A stretch of DNA of 64,000 bases from TMED109 sp002171375 (GTDB taxonomy: Bacteria; Pseudomonadota; Alphaproteobacteria; TMED109): assembly GCA_965657505.1 (NCBI GenBank), contig CBFHON010000001.1, forward strand, positions 248,001-312,000. Direction: 5' to 3'. The notes beneath the pieces were generated by a model. That model was not told where the DNA came from and did not search any database. It saw only the letters and a list, made by a program, of their open reading frames with translations. Within the stretch, counting starts at the first letter, position 1. Every line of letters begins with the position of its first letter. Shown piece after piece: positions 51,972-61,720 of the stretch. The position numbers and the translations under genes are program-made.

Positions 51972-53319
51972 AGTTATTTTGCCATAATTTAATTTCTTTT
52001 ATTGCTTTGGTCGCAATATTTTTTCTACTTATTTCTTTTTTTTCTTTTTTATTTTTATATTTTTTCACTATAACTTTTGGAATCAAGCCATAATTAATAT
52101 TCATAGGTTGGAATAAGTTTTTATCTCTAATGGTCGTTACATGACTAATTAAAGATCCTAGAGCAGTAGAATAGGGTATATCAATATCTTTTTTATTTAG
52201 CTCTTCATAAGCTAAAAATCTACCTGCTAGTAATCCCATAGCAGCACTTTCAACATAACCTTCTACACCTGTTATTTGTCCTGCAAATCTAATATTTGGT
52301 AATTTTTTATACCTTAATTGCTTATCGAGTATTAAAGGGCTGTTTATAAATGTATTTCTATGCAATCCTCCTAATCTTGCAAATTTAGCATTTTCTAAGC
52401 CAGGGATTGATTTAAAAATATCTACTTGTTCATTGTATTTCATTTTTGTTTGGAATCCTACTATATTATAAAGTGTAGCACTAGCATTGTCCTGTCTAAG
52501 TTGAACAACAGCATATGGTTTAATATTGCTATGCTTATTTGTAAGACCAATAGGTTTCATGGGGCCAAATCTAAGTGTATCTATTCCTCTGTTTGCTATG
52601 ACTTCAATTGGTAAGCATGATTCAAAATAAGGTGTATTTTTTTCCCATTCTTTAAATTCTGTATATTCAGCATTTTTTAATTTATTAACAAAATTTATAT
52701 ATTCAGCTTTATTTAGAGGGCAGTTAATATAGGCAGCTTCATCGCCTAAAGTCCCAATTTTATCATACCTAGACTGTAACCATGCTATATCCATATTAAT
52801 AGAATCACTGTATACAATAGGAGCAATAGCATCAAAAAATGCTAAATTTTCATTACCTGTAGATTTTATTATATTTTGAGTAAGACTTTTAGAGGTCAGT
52901 GGACCTGAAGCTATAATTGCCTTCTTAGAAAAGTCAGGTAAATTTTTATATTCCTTATGTATAATATTTATTAATGGGTGTTCTAATATGATTTTATGAA
53001 CAGATTGAGAAAATTGTTCTCTATCAACCGCTAATGCTCCTCCAGCAGGTATTTTATTTTTATCTGCACAACTTATAATCAATGAATTAAGTTCTCGCAT
53101 CTCAGCATGCAACAATCCAACTGCATTATTATTCATATCATCAGATCTAAATGAGTTAGAACAAACAAGTTCTGCTAAATTATCTGATATATGAGCTTCT
53201 GTTTTAACCTTAGGACGCATCTCATACAAATCTACCTCAAACCCTAAGCTAGCTAATTGCCAGGCTGCTTCACAGCCAGCTAATCCTCCTCCTATTACTA
53301 CAATTTTATTTTTATTCAT
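51955..53319 (-). CDS. trmFO: Methylenetetrahydrofolate-tRNA-(uracil-5-)-methyltransferase TrmFO
   Basis: 454-aa flavoprotein making m5U54 in tRNA from folate. IVVIGGGLAGCEAAWQLA binds FAD; VCSNSFRSDD with the conserved Cys, and GQITGVEGYVESAAMGLLAG are diagnostic. Between uvrA and the phytoene synthase-like gene, 11 nt after the uvrA stop. Confidence 0.96.
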   Translation of the reverse strand: MNKNKIVVIGGGLAGCEAAWQLASLGFEVDLYEMRPKVKTEAHISDNLAELVCSNSFRSDDMNNNAVGLLHAEMRELNSLIISCADKNKIPAGGALAVDREQFSQSVHKIILEHPLINIIHKEYKNLPDFSKKAIIASGPLTSKSLTQNIIKSTGNENLAFFDAIAPIVYSDSINMDIAWLQSRYDKIGTLGDEAAYINCPLNKAEYINFVNKLKNAEYTEFKEWEKNTPYFESCLPIEVIANRGIDTLRFGPMKPIGLTNKHSNIKPYAVVQLRQDNASATLYNIVGFQTKMKYNEQVDIFKSIPGLENAKFARLGGLHRNTFINSPLILDKQLRYKKLPNIRFAGQITGVEGYVESAAMGLLAGRFLAYEELNKKDIDIPYSTALGSLISHVTTIRDKNLFQPMNINYGLIPKVIVKKYKNKKEKKEISRKNIATKAIKEIKLWQNNFNTKL

Positions 53320-53330
53320 TAAAATGCTAT

Positions 53331-56189
53331 CTAATTATTAATATATTTATTTAAATATTTTCCAGTATAGCTATTATTATTAGTTATTATCGACTCTGGT
53401 GCTCCTTCTGCAACAATATTTCCACCATTGTCTCCGCCATCTGGTCCCAAATCTATAATCCAATCAGAGGATTTGATTACATCTAAATTATGTTCAATTA
53501 CAATTACAGTATTACCTTGCTCAACTAAAGTATTTAACACATGAAGTAATTTTTTTACATCTTCAAAGTGTAGGCCTGTAGTAGGTTCGTCTAAAATATA
53601 TAATGTTTTACCAGTCGCTCTCTTAGATAGTTCTTTTGATAATTTTATTCTTTGAGCTTCACCTCCAGAGAGAGTAGTTGCCGCTTGGCCAAGTTTAATA
53701 TAATTCAAACCTACATCCCCAAGAGTTTTTACTTTATTATATATACTTGGAATAGCTTTAAAAAATTTTTTAGATTCTTCAATACTCATATTAAGTATAT
53801 CATTTATATTCTTGTTTTTTATAGAAATTTCTAATGTTTCTCTATTATATCTTTTTCCGTCGCAAACTTCACATTTTACATATACATCTGGTAAAAAATG
53901 CATTTCAATTTTAACTATACCATCTCCTTGACAAGCTTCACATCTTCCACCTTTTACGTTAAATGAGAATCTTCCTGGTTTATAACCTCTTATTTTTGAT
54001 TCTGTACTTTGAACAAAATACTCTCTTATTGGCGTAAATGCACCTGTATAAGTAGCTGGATTAGATCTGGGTGTTCTTCCAATAGGAGCTTGATTTATTT
54101 CTACAATTTTATCTATAAAGTTTATTCCTTTAATATTTTTAAATTTTCCTATTTTTAATTGCTTTTTATTATTTATTTCTTTTTCAAGTGCAGGAAGTAA
54201 AGTATCTATAATTAGAGATGATTTTCCACTTCCAGAAACACCAGTAACGCAAACTAAATTACCAAGAGGAATCTTTATATCTATATTCTTCAAATTGTTT
54301 GTTTTAGCACCCTCAAGTTCTAAAAATTGCTTATTAATTGGTTTTCTTCTAACTTTAGGTAAAGGAATTATATTTCTTCCAGATAAGTAATTACCTGTAA
54401 TACTTTTTTTATTTTTTAATATTTGTTTTGGTGTACCTTCAGCTATAATATTACCACCATTAATTCCAGCTCCTTCGCCTATATCAACTATATAGTCAGA
54501 AGCCAACATAGCTTCTTCATCATGTTCAACAACTATAACAGTATTACCTAAATTTCTAAGATTTTTAAGAGTTTCTATCAATTTGAGATTGTCTTTTTGA
54601 TGTAATCCTATAGAAGGTTCATCTAAAACGTATAAAATTCCTGTAAGGCCTGATCCAATTTGTGATGCTAATCTAATTCTTTGACTCTCTCCTCCTGATA
54701 AAGTATTAGATTTTCTATTTAATGTTAGATAATCAAGGCCAACGTCAATTAAAAAAGTTAACCTCAGTGATATTTCTTTAATAATAGGTTTAGCAATTTC
54801 TTGAAATTGAATTGATAATTCTTTTTCAATATCATTCACCCAATTTAGAACATTTAAAATAGTCATTTTAGATATTTCTGCAATATTCTTGCCATCAATT
54901 TTTACTGATAATGCTTTTTCATTTAGTCTATCTCCATTACAACTTTGGCATTCTTTAATAGATTGGTATTTAGAGTACTCATCTCTAAACCATGAGTCAG
55001 TAGATTCTAATAATCTTTTTTCTAATGAAGGTATAACTCCTATAAATGGTTTATTTATAGATACTTTTTCTAAGTCATTGTAAAACTCTATAATTATATT
55101 TTTATCTTTATTACCATATAATATTTGTTCTTTATGATCATTTGATAAATCCACCCATTTCTTATTAAGATCCATTCTATTATGTTTAGATAAACCTTTT
55201 AAAGCTTGGTTATAAAAATCTTTTCCTTTGCCTGACCATGGTTTAATTGCTCCTTCATTTATACTTAAATCTTTATTTGGAATAATTAAATCTTCATCAA
55301 AAAAACTTTGTTCACCTAAACCATCACAAGTTGGACATGCACCTACAGGGTTATTAAATGAAAATAGTCTAGGTTCTATTTCATCTATTGTGAATCCAGA
55401 TTCTGGGCAGGCAAATTTAGCTGAATATATATTTGTCTTATTTTTTGTTAAATCTTCAACGTATAAAAGTCCATCAGATAATTCTAGGCACGTTTCTATG
55501 CTCTCTGCAAGTCTTTGCTTAATATCATTTTTAATGACTATCCTATCAATAACTACTTCTATATTATTTTTTGTATTTTTATCAATTGTTGGTAATTCGT
55601 TTATTGAATATAATTCATTATTTAACTTTATTCTTTGAAACCCTTTTTTTATTAGTTCTAATATTTCTTTTTTATGTTCTCCTTTTCTACTTCTAACAAT
55701 TGGAGATAACAGATATATCTTACTATCTTCATTATTTTTTATTATATCATCTACCATTTGCGAGATACTTTGACTTGTAATAGGCTTTCCTGTGAGCGGA
55801 GAGTAGGCAATACCAACTCTGGCATATAAAAGTCTCAAGTAATCATTTATTTCTGTAACAGTTGAAACTGTGGAGCGTGGATTATGTGAAACTGATTTTT
55901 GGTTAATAGCTATTGCAGGAGACAATCCTTCTATAGTATCAACTTTTGGTTTTTGCATCAATTCTAAAAATTGTCTAGCATAAGCGGATAGACTTTCAAC
56001 GTATCTTCTTTGTCCTTCTGCATAAATAGTATCAAATGCTAGAGATGATTTACCACTACCTGATACACCAGTAAATACTATAAGTTTATTTTTGGGGATG
56101 GTTAAATTAACATTATTAAGGTTATTTTCGTTAGCACCTATTATTACTAAATTATTAGAATGATTATTTTTTTTATTATTATTCATCAA
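53331..56189 (-). CDS. uvrA: Excinuclease ABC subunit A
   Basis: 952-aa damage-recognition ATPase. Two Walker A motifs (TGVSGSGKSSLAFDT near residue 40 and TGVSGSGKSSLIIDT near 645), two signatures (LSGGESQRIRLA, LSGGEAQRIKLS) and zinc-finger cysteines are present. Divergent from ssb across about 100 nt. No GTTC-N7-GTTC SOS box is apparent in that gap. Confidence 0.98.
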   Translation of the reverse strand: MMNNNKKNNHSNNLVIIGANENNLNNVNLTIPKNKLIVFTGVSGSGKSSLAFDTIYAEGQRRYVESLSAYARQFLELMQKPKVDTIEGLSPAIAINQKSVSHNPRSTVSTVTEINDYLRLLYARVGIAYSPLTGKPITSQSISQMVDDIIKNNEDSKIYLLSPIVRSRKGEHKKEILELIKKGFQRIKLNNELYSINELPTIDKNTKNNIEVVIDRIVIKNDIKQRLAESIETCLELSDGLLYVEDLTKNKTNIYSAKFACPESGFTIDEIEPRLFSFNNPVGACPTCDGLGEQSFFDEDLIIPNKDLSINEGAIKPWSGKGKDFYNQALKGLSKHNRMDLNKKWVDLSNDHKEQILYGNKDKNIIIEFYNDLEKVSINKPFIGVIPSLEKRLLESTDSWFRDEYSKYQSIKECQSCNGDRLNEKALSVKIDGKNIAEISKMTILNVLNWVNDIEKELSIQFQEIAKPIIKEISLRLTFLIDVGLDYLTLNRKSNTLSGGESQRIRLASQIGSGLTGILYVLDEPSIGLHQKDNLKLIETLKNLRNLGNTVIVVEHDEEAMLASDYIVDIGEGAGINGGNIIAEGTPKQILKNKKSITGNYLSGRNIIPLPKVRRKPINKQFLELEGAKTNNLKNIDIKIPLGNLVCVTGVSGSGKSSLIIDTLLPALEKEINNKKQLKIGKFKNIKGINFIDKIVEINQAPIGRTPRSNPATYTGAFTPIREYFVQSTESKIRGYKPGRFSFNVKGGRCEACQGDGIVKIEMHFLPDVYVKCEVCDGKRYNRETLEISIKNKNINDILNMSIEESKKFFKAIPSIYNKVKTLGDVGLNYIKLGQAATTLSGGEAQRIKLSKELSKRATGKTLYILDEPTTGLHFEDVKKLLHVLNTLVEQGNTVIVIEHNLDVIKSSDWIIDLGPDGGDNGGNIVAEGAPESIITNNNSYTGKYLNKYINN

Positions 56190-56226
56190 ATGACCTAAAT
56201 TTAAATTTATTATTTATATAAAGCAG

Positions 56227-56255
56227 TTGTATAAATTTATCGATTGTTGTGTTAT
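56227..56255 (+). promoter_or_regulatory. Promoter of ssb
   Basis: TTGTAT (56227-56232), 17-nt spacer, TGTTAT (56250-56255) in the uvrA-ssb divergent region, about 33 nt before the ssb ATG. Confidence 0.4.
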
Positions 56256-56288
56256 ATTATATATATTTTTTTTATGAAAGGAGCATTT

Positions 56289-56771
56289 ATGTCAGGAAGT
56301 GTAAATAAAGTTATTTTAATAGGAAATGTTGGACAAGATCCTGAAATAAGGTCTTTTCAAAGTGGAGGTAAGGTATGTAATTTATCTATAGCTACAAGTG
56401 AAAGATGGAAAGATAGAGAGAGTAATGAGCAAAAAGAGAGAACACAGTGGCATAGAGTAGTCGTTTTTAATGAGAATCTTATAAATTTAATAGAACAATA
56501 CGTTAAAAAAGGTTCTAAATTATTTATTGAAGGGCAACTTGAAACAAGAAAATGGACAGATTCTTCTGGTGTAGATAAATATGCTACTGAGGTAGTTCTA
56601 AGAAATTTTAAAGGTGAATTAACTTTTTTAGATTCTAGAGGAAGCAGTAATGATAATTATTCTGACAATAATAATAGCCAAATAAATCAACAAGAAAATA
56701 GTGATTTAAATCAAGCTGTTACTGAAAATACTGCTATTGACTCTGACATTGAGGATGATATACCTTTTTAG
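56289..56771 (+). CDS. ssb: Single-stranded DNA-binding protein
   Basis: 160 aa from the ATG at 56289 (AAGGAG upstream); an earlier in-frame ATG adds 15 hydrophobic residues and is rejected. OB-fold: VNKVILIGNVGQDPEIR, ATSERWKDRESNEQKERTQW. Acidic tail ends DIEDDIPF, the partner-binding tip. Confidence 0.97.
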   Translation: MSGSVNKVILIGNVGQDPEIRSFQSGGKVCNLSIATSERWKDRESNEQKERTQWHRVVVFNENLINLIEQYVKKGSKLFIEGQLETRKWTDSSGVDKYATEVVLRNFKGELTFLDSRGSSNDNYSDNNNSQINQQENSDLNQAVTENTAIDSDIEDDIPF

Positions 56772-56854
56772 GTACTTTATATTGAGGATTTCTTGCTCTC
56801 ATATACTAAATATAGTATAAATAATTATAATTTTTTATATTAAGGAATAATAAT

Positions 56855-59629
56855 TTGGCAGAACCTGAAGATCCAGATTCCCCGGAAGAAAATAATAATG
56901 AAGAAGCAAATCCTTTAGAAGAGGGTATTTTACCTGTAACTATTTCAGATGAAATGAGAAAGTCTTACTTAGACTATGCAATGAGTGTAATAGTTAGTAG
57001 GGCGCTTCCTGATGTTAGAGATGGATTAAAACCAGTTCATAGGAGAATTCTTTATGCTATGAAAGAGGGAAATTATCATTGGAATAGACCTTACAGAAAA
57101 TCTGCAAGAGTTGTTGGGGACGTTATGGGTAAATATCACCCGCATGGTGATAATGCGATTTATGATGCAATGGTTAGAATGGCTCAAACTTTTTCTATGA
57201 GTCTTAAGTTGTTAGACGGACAGGGTAATTTTGGTTCTATGGATGGGGACCCGCCAGCTGCTATGCGTTATACAGAAGTTAGAATGGATCAAGCTTCAAC
57301 TATGTTAATTGATGACATAGACAAAAATACTATAGATTTTCAAGATAATTATGATAATTCAACACAAGAGCCTAGTGTTCTTCCTGCCAAATATCCAAAT
57401 CTTTTAGTCAATGGTGCTGGAGGTATTGCAGTTGGAATGGCTACAAATATTCCACCTCATAACTTAGGAGAGGTTATTGATGGTTGTTTAGCTATAATTG
57501 AAAATTCTGAAATTTCGTCTGATGAGCTGCTTGAAATTATTCCTGGCCCAGATTTTCCCACGGGTGCTCAAATTATAGGAAAGACTGGTATTAAATCTGC
57601 ATTTGAAACAGGTAGAGGTTCGGTCGTGATGAGAGGTAAAACTTCAATAGAAAATGTCAGAAAAGATAGAGAAGCAATAATTATTTCCGAGGTGCCTTAT
57701 CAGGTAAATAAAGCCAGAATGATCGAACAAATAGCTGAAGCAGTAAAAAATAAAAATATAGAAGGAATATCAGATTTACGTGATGAATCTGATAGAGTGG
57801 GAGTGAGGGTAGTTGTAGAATTAAAACGAGATGCAACTCCTGAGGTTGTTCTTAATCAAATTTATAAACATTCACCTTTGCAAACATATTTTGGGGTAAA
57901 TATGTTAGCCTTGAATGGTGGAAGGCCAGAACAATTAAGTACTAGGCAAATTTTAGAGTCTTTCTTAACTTTTAGAGAAGAAGTTATAACTAGAAGAACT
58001 ATATTTGACTTAGAAAAAGCAAGAGATAGGGCTAATACTTTAGTTGGATTGGCTTTAGCTGTATCTAATATAGACGAGGTTATTAAATTAATTAAGTCTT
58101 CTAAAGACTCAGATGAAGCAAAAAAATTATTATTAGATAAAGATTGGAAGGCGTCAGATATCTCAGATTTAATAGATTTAATTGGTGATCCTAATGATAA
58201 AGCTGATGAAAATGGAATGTATAAATTATCTAATAATCAAGCTAAAGCTATCCTTGAGTTACGTTTACAGAGACTTACTGGGTTAGAACGAGATAAAATA
58301 GTTGAGGAGCTAAAAGAAATAGTTACTAAAGTTGTTGAATTGCTCTCTATTTTAAGATCTAGAGATAAATTAATGAATATCATGAAGGATGAATTTAATA
58401 GTATTAAAGAGCAATTTGCCGTACCTAGAAGAACTCAAATTTTAGATATAGAAATCAATCAGGATGTAGAATCTCTAATTGAACGTGAAGATATGGTCGT
58501 GACTCTAACAAATAGTGGTTATATTAAAAGAACGACTTTAAGTACTTATAGAGCCCAAAAAAGAGGAGGCAAAGGTAGAGCGGCTATGTCAATAAAAGAT
58601 GAAGATTTTATTCGTCAGGTCTTTGTTTTAAATACACATGATCCAGTCTTATTTTTTACTAACACAGGAATAGTATATGAACTTAAAGTGTATAAACTTC
58701 CTCTTGGTAACCCTCAAGCTAAAGGAAGACCTATAGTAAATTTATTACCTTTAAGCGAAGGAGAACAAGTTACTACTATGATGCCTTTACCTGAGAATGA
58801 TGAGGATCCACCAGATTTAATGTTTGCTACAAAATCTGGTAATGTAAGAAGAAACGCATTAAGTGACTTTTCTAATGTAAAAGCCAATGGAAAAATTGCT
58901 ATGAAGCTACTTGATGGGGATTCATTAGTTGGTGTTGTTCCATGCAAGAAAAATGATGATATAATGTTATCTGCTTCACAAGGAAAATGCATGAGATTTA
59001 GATCTGGTGATGTTAGACTTTTTAAGGGCAGGGGGTCTATAGGCGTAAGAGGTATTAGGTTAAAAAAAGATGATGAGGTCATATCTATTTCTGTTTTAAA
59101 GCATATAGAAGCTGATACAGAAATTAAGGCGTTATATTTAAAAGCAGCTACAGCAAAACGTCGAGGTGATAGTCAAAACTTTATTGACGATAATACATTT
59201 GACTCAATGTATAGTGATGATCAATTTATATTAACTATTTCTGAAAATGGATATGGTAAAAGGTCCTCTGCATATGAGTATAGAATTACCAATAGAGGGG
59301 GACAAGGTATTATTAATATTGAAACCTCTGAGCGTAATGGTAATGTAATAGCATCATTTCCAGTTTTAGATACTGATGATGTAATGATGGTAACAAATAA
59401 AGGTAGAATAATTAGGTCGCCAGTTAATGATATAAGAATAGCATCAAGAAATACCCAAGGTGTTACTTTATTTTCAATAGATGAAGGTGAAAAAGTTGTA
59501 TCTGTCACTACAATATCACTTGATGATGAAGAAGATAATGATGAAGAAGATAATGATGAAGTAATAACTGATGATGATAATACTGAAGATATTAATAACT
59601 TAAATGAGGATGTAAATAAAAATGACTAA
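56855..59629 (+). CDS. gyrA: DNA gyrase subunit A
   Basis: 924-aa topoisomerase II subunit. Catalytic Tyr139 in AAMRYTEVRM; winged-helix and tower domains; C-terminal beta-pinwheel with the GyrA box (QKRGGKGR). The drug-binding loop reads HPHGDNAIYDA, with Asn100 at the site that is Ser83 in E. coli. Very acidic Asp/Glu tail of about 40 residues. TTG start with AAGGAA upstream. Stop overlaps coaD by 8 nt. Confidence 0.98.
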   Translation: MAEPEDPDSPEENNNEEANPLEEGILPVTISDEMRKSYLDYAMSVIVSRALPDVRDGLKPVHRRILYAMKEGNYHWNRPYRKSARVVGDVMGKYHPHGDNAIYDAMVRMAQTFSMSLKLLDGQGNFGSMDGDPPAAMRYTEVRMDQASTMLIDDIDKNTIDFQDNYDNSTQEPSVLPAKYPNLLVNGAGGIAVGMATNIPPHNLGEVIDGCLAIIENSEISSDELLEIIPGPDFPTGAQIIGKTGIKSAFETGRGSVVMRGKTSIENVRKDREAIIISEVPYQVNKARMIEQIAEAVKNKNIEGISDLRDESDRVGVRVVVELKRDATPEVVLNQIYKHSPLQTYFGVNMLALNGGRPEQLSTRQILESFLTFREEVITRRTIFDLEKARDRANTLVGLALAVSNIDEVIKLIKSSKDSDEAKKLLLDKDWKASDISDLIDLIGDPNDKADENGMYKLSNNQAKAILELRLQRLTGLERDKIVEELKEIVTKVVELLSILRSRDKLMNIMKDEFNSIKEQFAVPRRTQILDIEINQDVESLIEREDMVVTLTNSGYIKRTTLSTYRAQKRGGKGRAAMSIKDEDFIRQVFVLNTHDPVLFFTNTGIVYELKVYKLPLGNPQAKGRPIVNLLPLSEGEQVTTMMPLPENDEDPPDLMFATKSGNVRRNALSDFSNVKANGKIAMKLLDGDSLVGVVPCKKNDDIMLSASQGKCMRFRSGDVRLFKGRGSIGVRGIRLKKDDEVISISVLKHIEADTEIKALYLKAATAKRRGDSQNFIDDNTFDSMYSDDQFILTISENGYGKRSSAYEYRITNRGGQGIINIETSERNGNVIASFPVLDTDDVMMVTNKGRIIRSPVNDIRIASRNTQGVTLFSIDEGEKVVSVTTISLDDEEDNDEEDNDEVITDDDNTEDINNLNEDVNKND

Positions 59630-60122
59630 TAGAATTGGCTTATATCCAGGTTCATTTGATCCTATTACGAATGGTCATATAGATATAATTAAAAGATCAT
59701 TGAGAGTAGTAGATAAATTAGTTATTGGTATTGCAGTCAATGTAGGTAAAACAGGACTATTTAGTTTAAAAGAGAGAGAACAATTAGTCTTATCAGATAT
59801 AAAAAACTTAGGATTAGAGGAATTTGTAGAAGTTCGTTCTTTTGAAGGATTATTAGTAAATTATGCAAAAAAAATTGATGCTAAAATAATAGTAAGAGGT
59901 TTACGTGCGGTAACTGATTTTGAATATGAATTTCAAATGACAGGAATGAATTCTAGATTAGATTCAAGTATTGAGACTGTTTTTTTAATGGCAAGTGAAA
60001 ATCAGCAGTTTATATCTTCTAGGTTAGTAAAAGAAATTTTTACTTTTGGTGGAGATATTTCTAGCTTTGTTTCTTCTAATGTGCTTAAAGAAATGCAAAT
60101 ACAAAAATTAAATAATAAATAA
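59622..60122 (+). CDS. coaD: Phosphopantetheine adenylyltransferase
   Basis: 166 aa; penultimate step of coenzyme A synthesis. GLYPGSFDPITNGHIDII (TxGH motif), VRGLRAVTDFEYEFQM and ISSRLVKEIFTFGG are family hallmarks. Overlaps gyrA and precedes a cyclophilin, as in many alphaproteobacteria. Confidence 0.97.
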   Translation: MTNRIGLYPGSFDPITNGHIDIIKRSLRVVDKLVIGIAVNVGKTGLFSLKEREQLVLSDIKNLGLEEFVEVRSFEGLLVNYAKKIDAKIIVRGLRAVTDFEYEFQMTGMNSRLDSSIETVFLMASENQQFISSRLVKEIFTFGGDISSFVSSNVLKEMQIQKLNNK

Positions 60123-60131
60123 GGTTTTAAT

Positions 60132-60677
60132 ATGAAAGCAAAGTACAATAATTTATATAAATTTTTATTTTTAATATTTACTATGATTGGATATTCAATG
60201 ACAGCTAATGCAGATGAAAATATTTTACTTTTAGAACTTAAAGACGGAGTTGTAACTATAGAAATGAAACCAGAAGTTGCACCAAATCATGTAAAAAGAA
60301 TAAAAGAACTTGTTAATGATGGTTTTTATGATGGTATCAAATTCCATAGAGTTATAGCTGGCTTTATGGCACAAACAGGGGATCCTCTTGGAAATGGAAC
60401 TGGTGGTTCTGGTCAAAATATTAAAGCAGAATTTAATAATGAAAGACATTTAAGAGGAACGCTGTCTATGGCTCGAGCGCAAGACCCTAACAGTGCTGAC
60501 AGTCAATTTTTTATTTGTTTAGATGATGCTCCACATTTAAATGGGCAGTATACTGTTTGGGGACAAGTAATTGATGGTATGGAATATGTAGATAACATTA
60601 AAAAAGGTGAAGGTAATAATGGCTCTATAATAGGAGAACCTGATGTTATTATTTCTATGAAAATGAAAAGTAATTAA
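60132..60677 (+). CDS. Periplasmic peptidyl-prolyl cis-trans isomerase (cyclophilin)
   Basis: 181 aa with a signal peptide ending TANADE. Cyclophilin core: GIKFHRVIAGFMAQTGDP, GTLSMARAQDPNSADSQFFI, HLNGQYTVWGQVIDGM. Assists folding of exported proteins. Ten nt after coaD, AAGG before ATG. Confidence 0.93.
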   Translation: MKAKYNNLYKFLFLIFTMIGYSMTANADENILLLELKDGVVTIEMKPEVAPNHVKRIKELVNDGFYDGIKFHRVIAGFMAQTGDPLGNGTGGSGQNIKAEFNNERHLRGTLSMARAQDPNSADSQFFICLDDAPHLNGQYTVWGQVIDGMEYVDNIKKGEGNNGSIIGEPDVIISMKMKSN

Positions 60678-60688
60678 AAGTAATAAAA

Positions 60689-61720
60689 TTGAATATTGAT
60701 GCTTTTGATTTTCATTTACCAAAACAATTAATAGCCCAAAAGTCAGCAAACCCTCCAGATAGATCAAAACTGTTATATATTTCTAGAGAAAAAAATATAG
60801 ATTACAATACATTAGATTTGGTTAATATTCTCAAACCTGGGGACTTACTTATAGCAAATAATACTAAGGTTATTAAATCTAGAGTAGAAGGAAAATTAGG
60901 ACTTAAAAGTATTTCTATTACTATGCTAAATGAATATACACCAGGTATATGGCAAGCATTAGTTAAGGGTTCCAAAAAATTAAGTTTAGGTGATAATATA
61001 AATTTACCTAACGATATGGTTATAAGTGTAAATAGAAAAGGAGAAAGAGGATTAATTTATTTTGATGTAAATATATCAAAACTAGATTTCATCAATTACT
61101 TAAATATTTATGGTGATTTGCCTTTACCTCCGTATATAAAAGTGAAAAAAGAAGATGATAGTTCTATTCATTATCAAACATTATTTGCGAAGAATTATGG
61201 AGCTGTAGCTGCACCAACAGCAGGCTTACATTTTACAAAAAATTTAAAAAATATATTAGCTAAAAATTCAATAAATATAGCAGAAATTACATTACATGTA
61301 GGAGCGGGAACATTTTTACCTGTAGAAGTTAGTGATATTTCAAAGCATACTATGCATAGTGAGTATTTTTCTATTGATGAAGCTGTTGCAGATAAAATAA
61401 ACTCTACTAAAAAAAATGGGGGTAGAATAATTTCTATTGGTACTACAGTTTTAAGATCATTAGAATCTACTAGTGATGAAAATGGCTATATAAAATCTTT
61501 TAAGGGAGAAACATCTATTTTTATTTCACCAGGAGATAAAATTAAATCGTCTGATTTTTTACTAACTAATTTTCATTTACCTAAATCAACATTATTTATT
61601 TTAGTATGTGCTTATGCAGGTATTAAAACTATGCATAAAGCATATAAACATGCCATTTCTAAAAATTATAGGTTTTATTCTTTAGGTGACGCCTGTTTAA
61701 TTAAAAAGGCTAATTTATAA
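60689..61720 (+). CDS. queA: S-adenosylmethionine:tRNA ribosyltransferase-isomerase QueA
   Basis: 343 aa; adds the cyclopentene ring precursor to preQ1 in tRNA. DFHLPKQLIAQKSANPPDRS, FAKNYGAVAAPTAGLHFT and LHVGAGTFLPVEVSDISKHTMH... are diagnostic motifs. TTG start. Last base overlaps the tgt ATG. Works with the queCEDF operon near 9 kb. Confidence 0.97.
   Translation: MNIDAFDFHLPKQLIAQKSANPPDRSKLLYISREKNIDYNTLDLVNILKPGDLLIANNTKVIKSRVEGKLGLKSISITMLNEYTPGIWQALVKGSKKLSLGDNINLPNDMVISVNRKGERGLIYFDVNISKLDFINYLNIYGDLPLPPYIKVKKEDDSSIHYQTLFAKNYGAVAAPTAGLHFTKNLKNILAKNSINIAEITLHVGAGTFLPVEVSDISKHTMHSEYFSIDEAVADKINSTKKNGGRIISIGTTVLRSLESTSDENGYIKSFKGETSIFISPGDKIKSSDFLLTNFHLPKSTLFILVCAYAGIKTMHKAYKHAISKNYRFYSLGDACLIKKANL

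Noticed and set aside
55228..55638. Plus-strand 136-codon open frame inside uvrA
   Set aside because: Shadow of uvrA coding sequence with no family similarity or ribosome binding site.
56190..56288. LexA/SOS box between uvrA and ssb
   Set aside because: No GTTC-N7-GTTC repeat or CTGT-N8-ACAG motif; only loose TTG repeats.
58714..59082. Minus-strand 122-codon open frame inside gyrA
   Set aside because: Antisense shadow of the gyrA C-terminal domain; no independent evidence.
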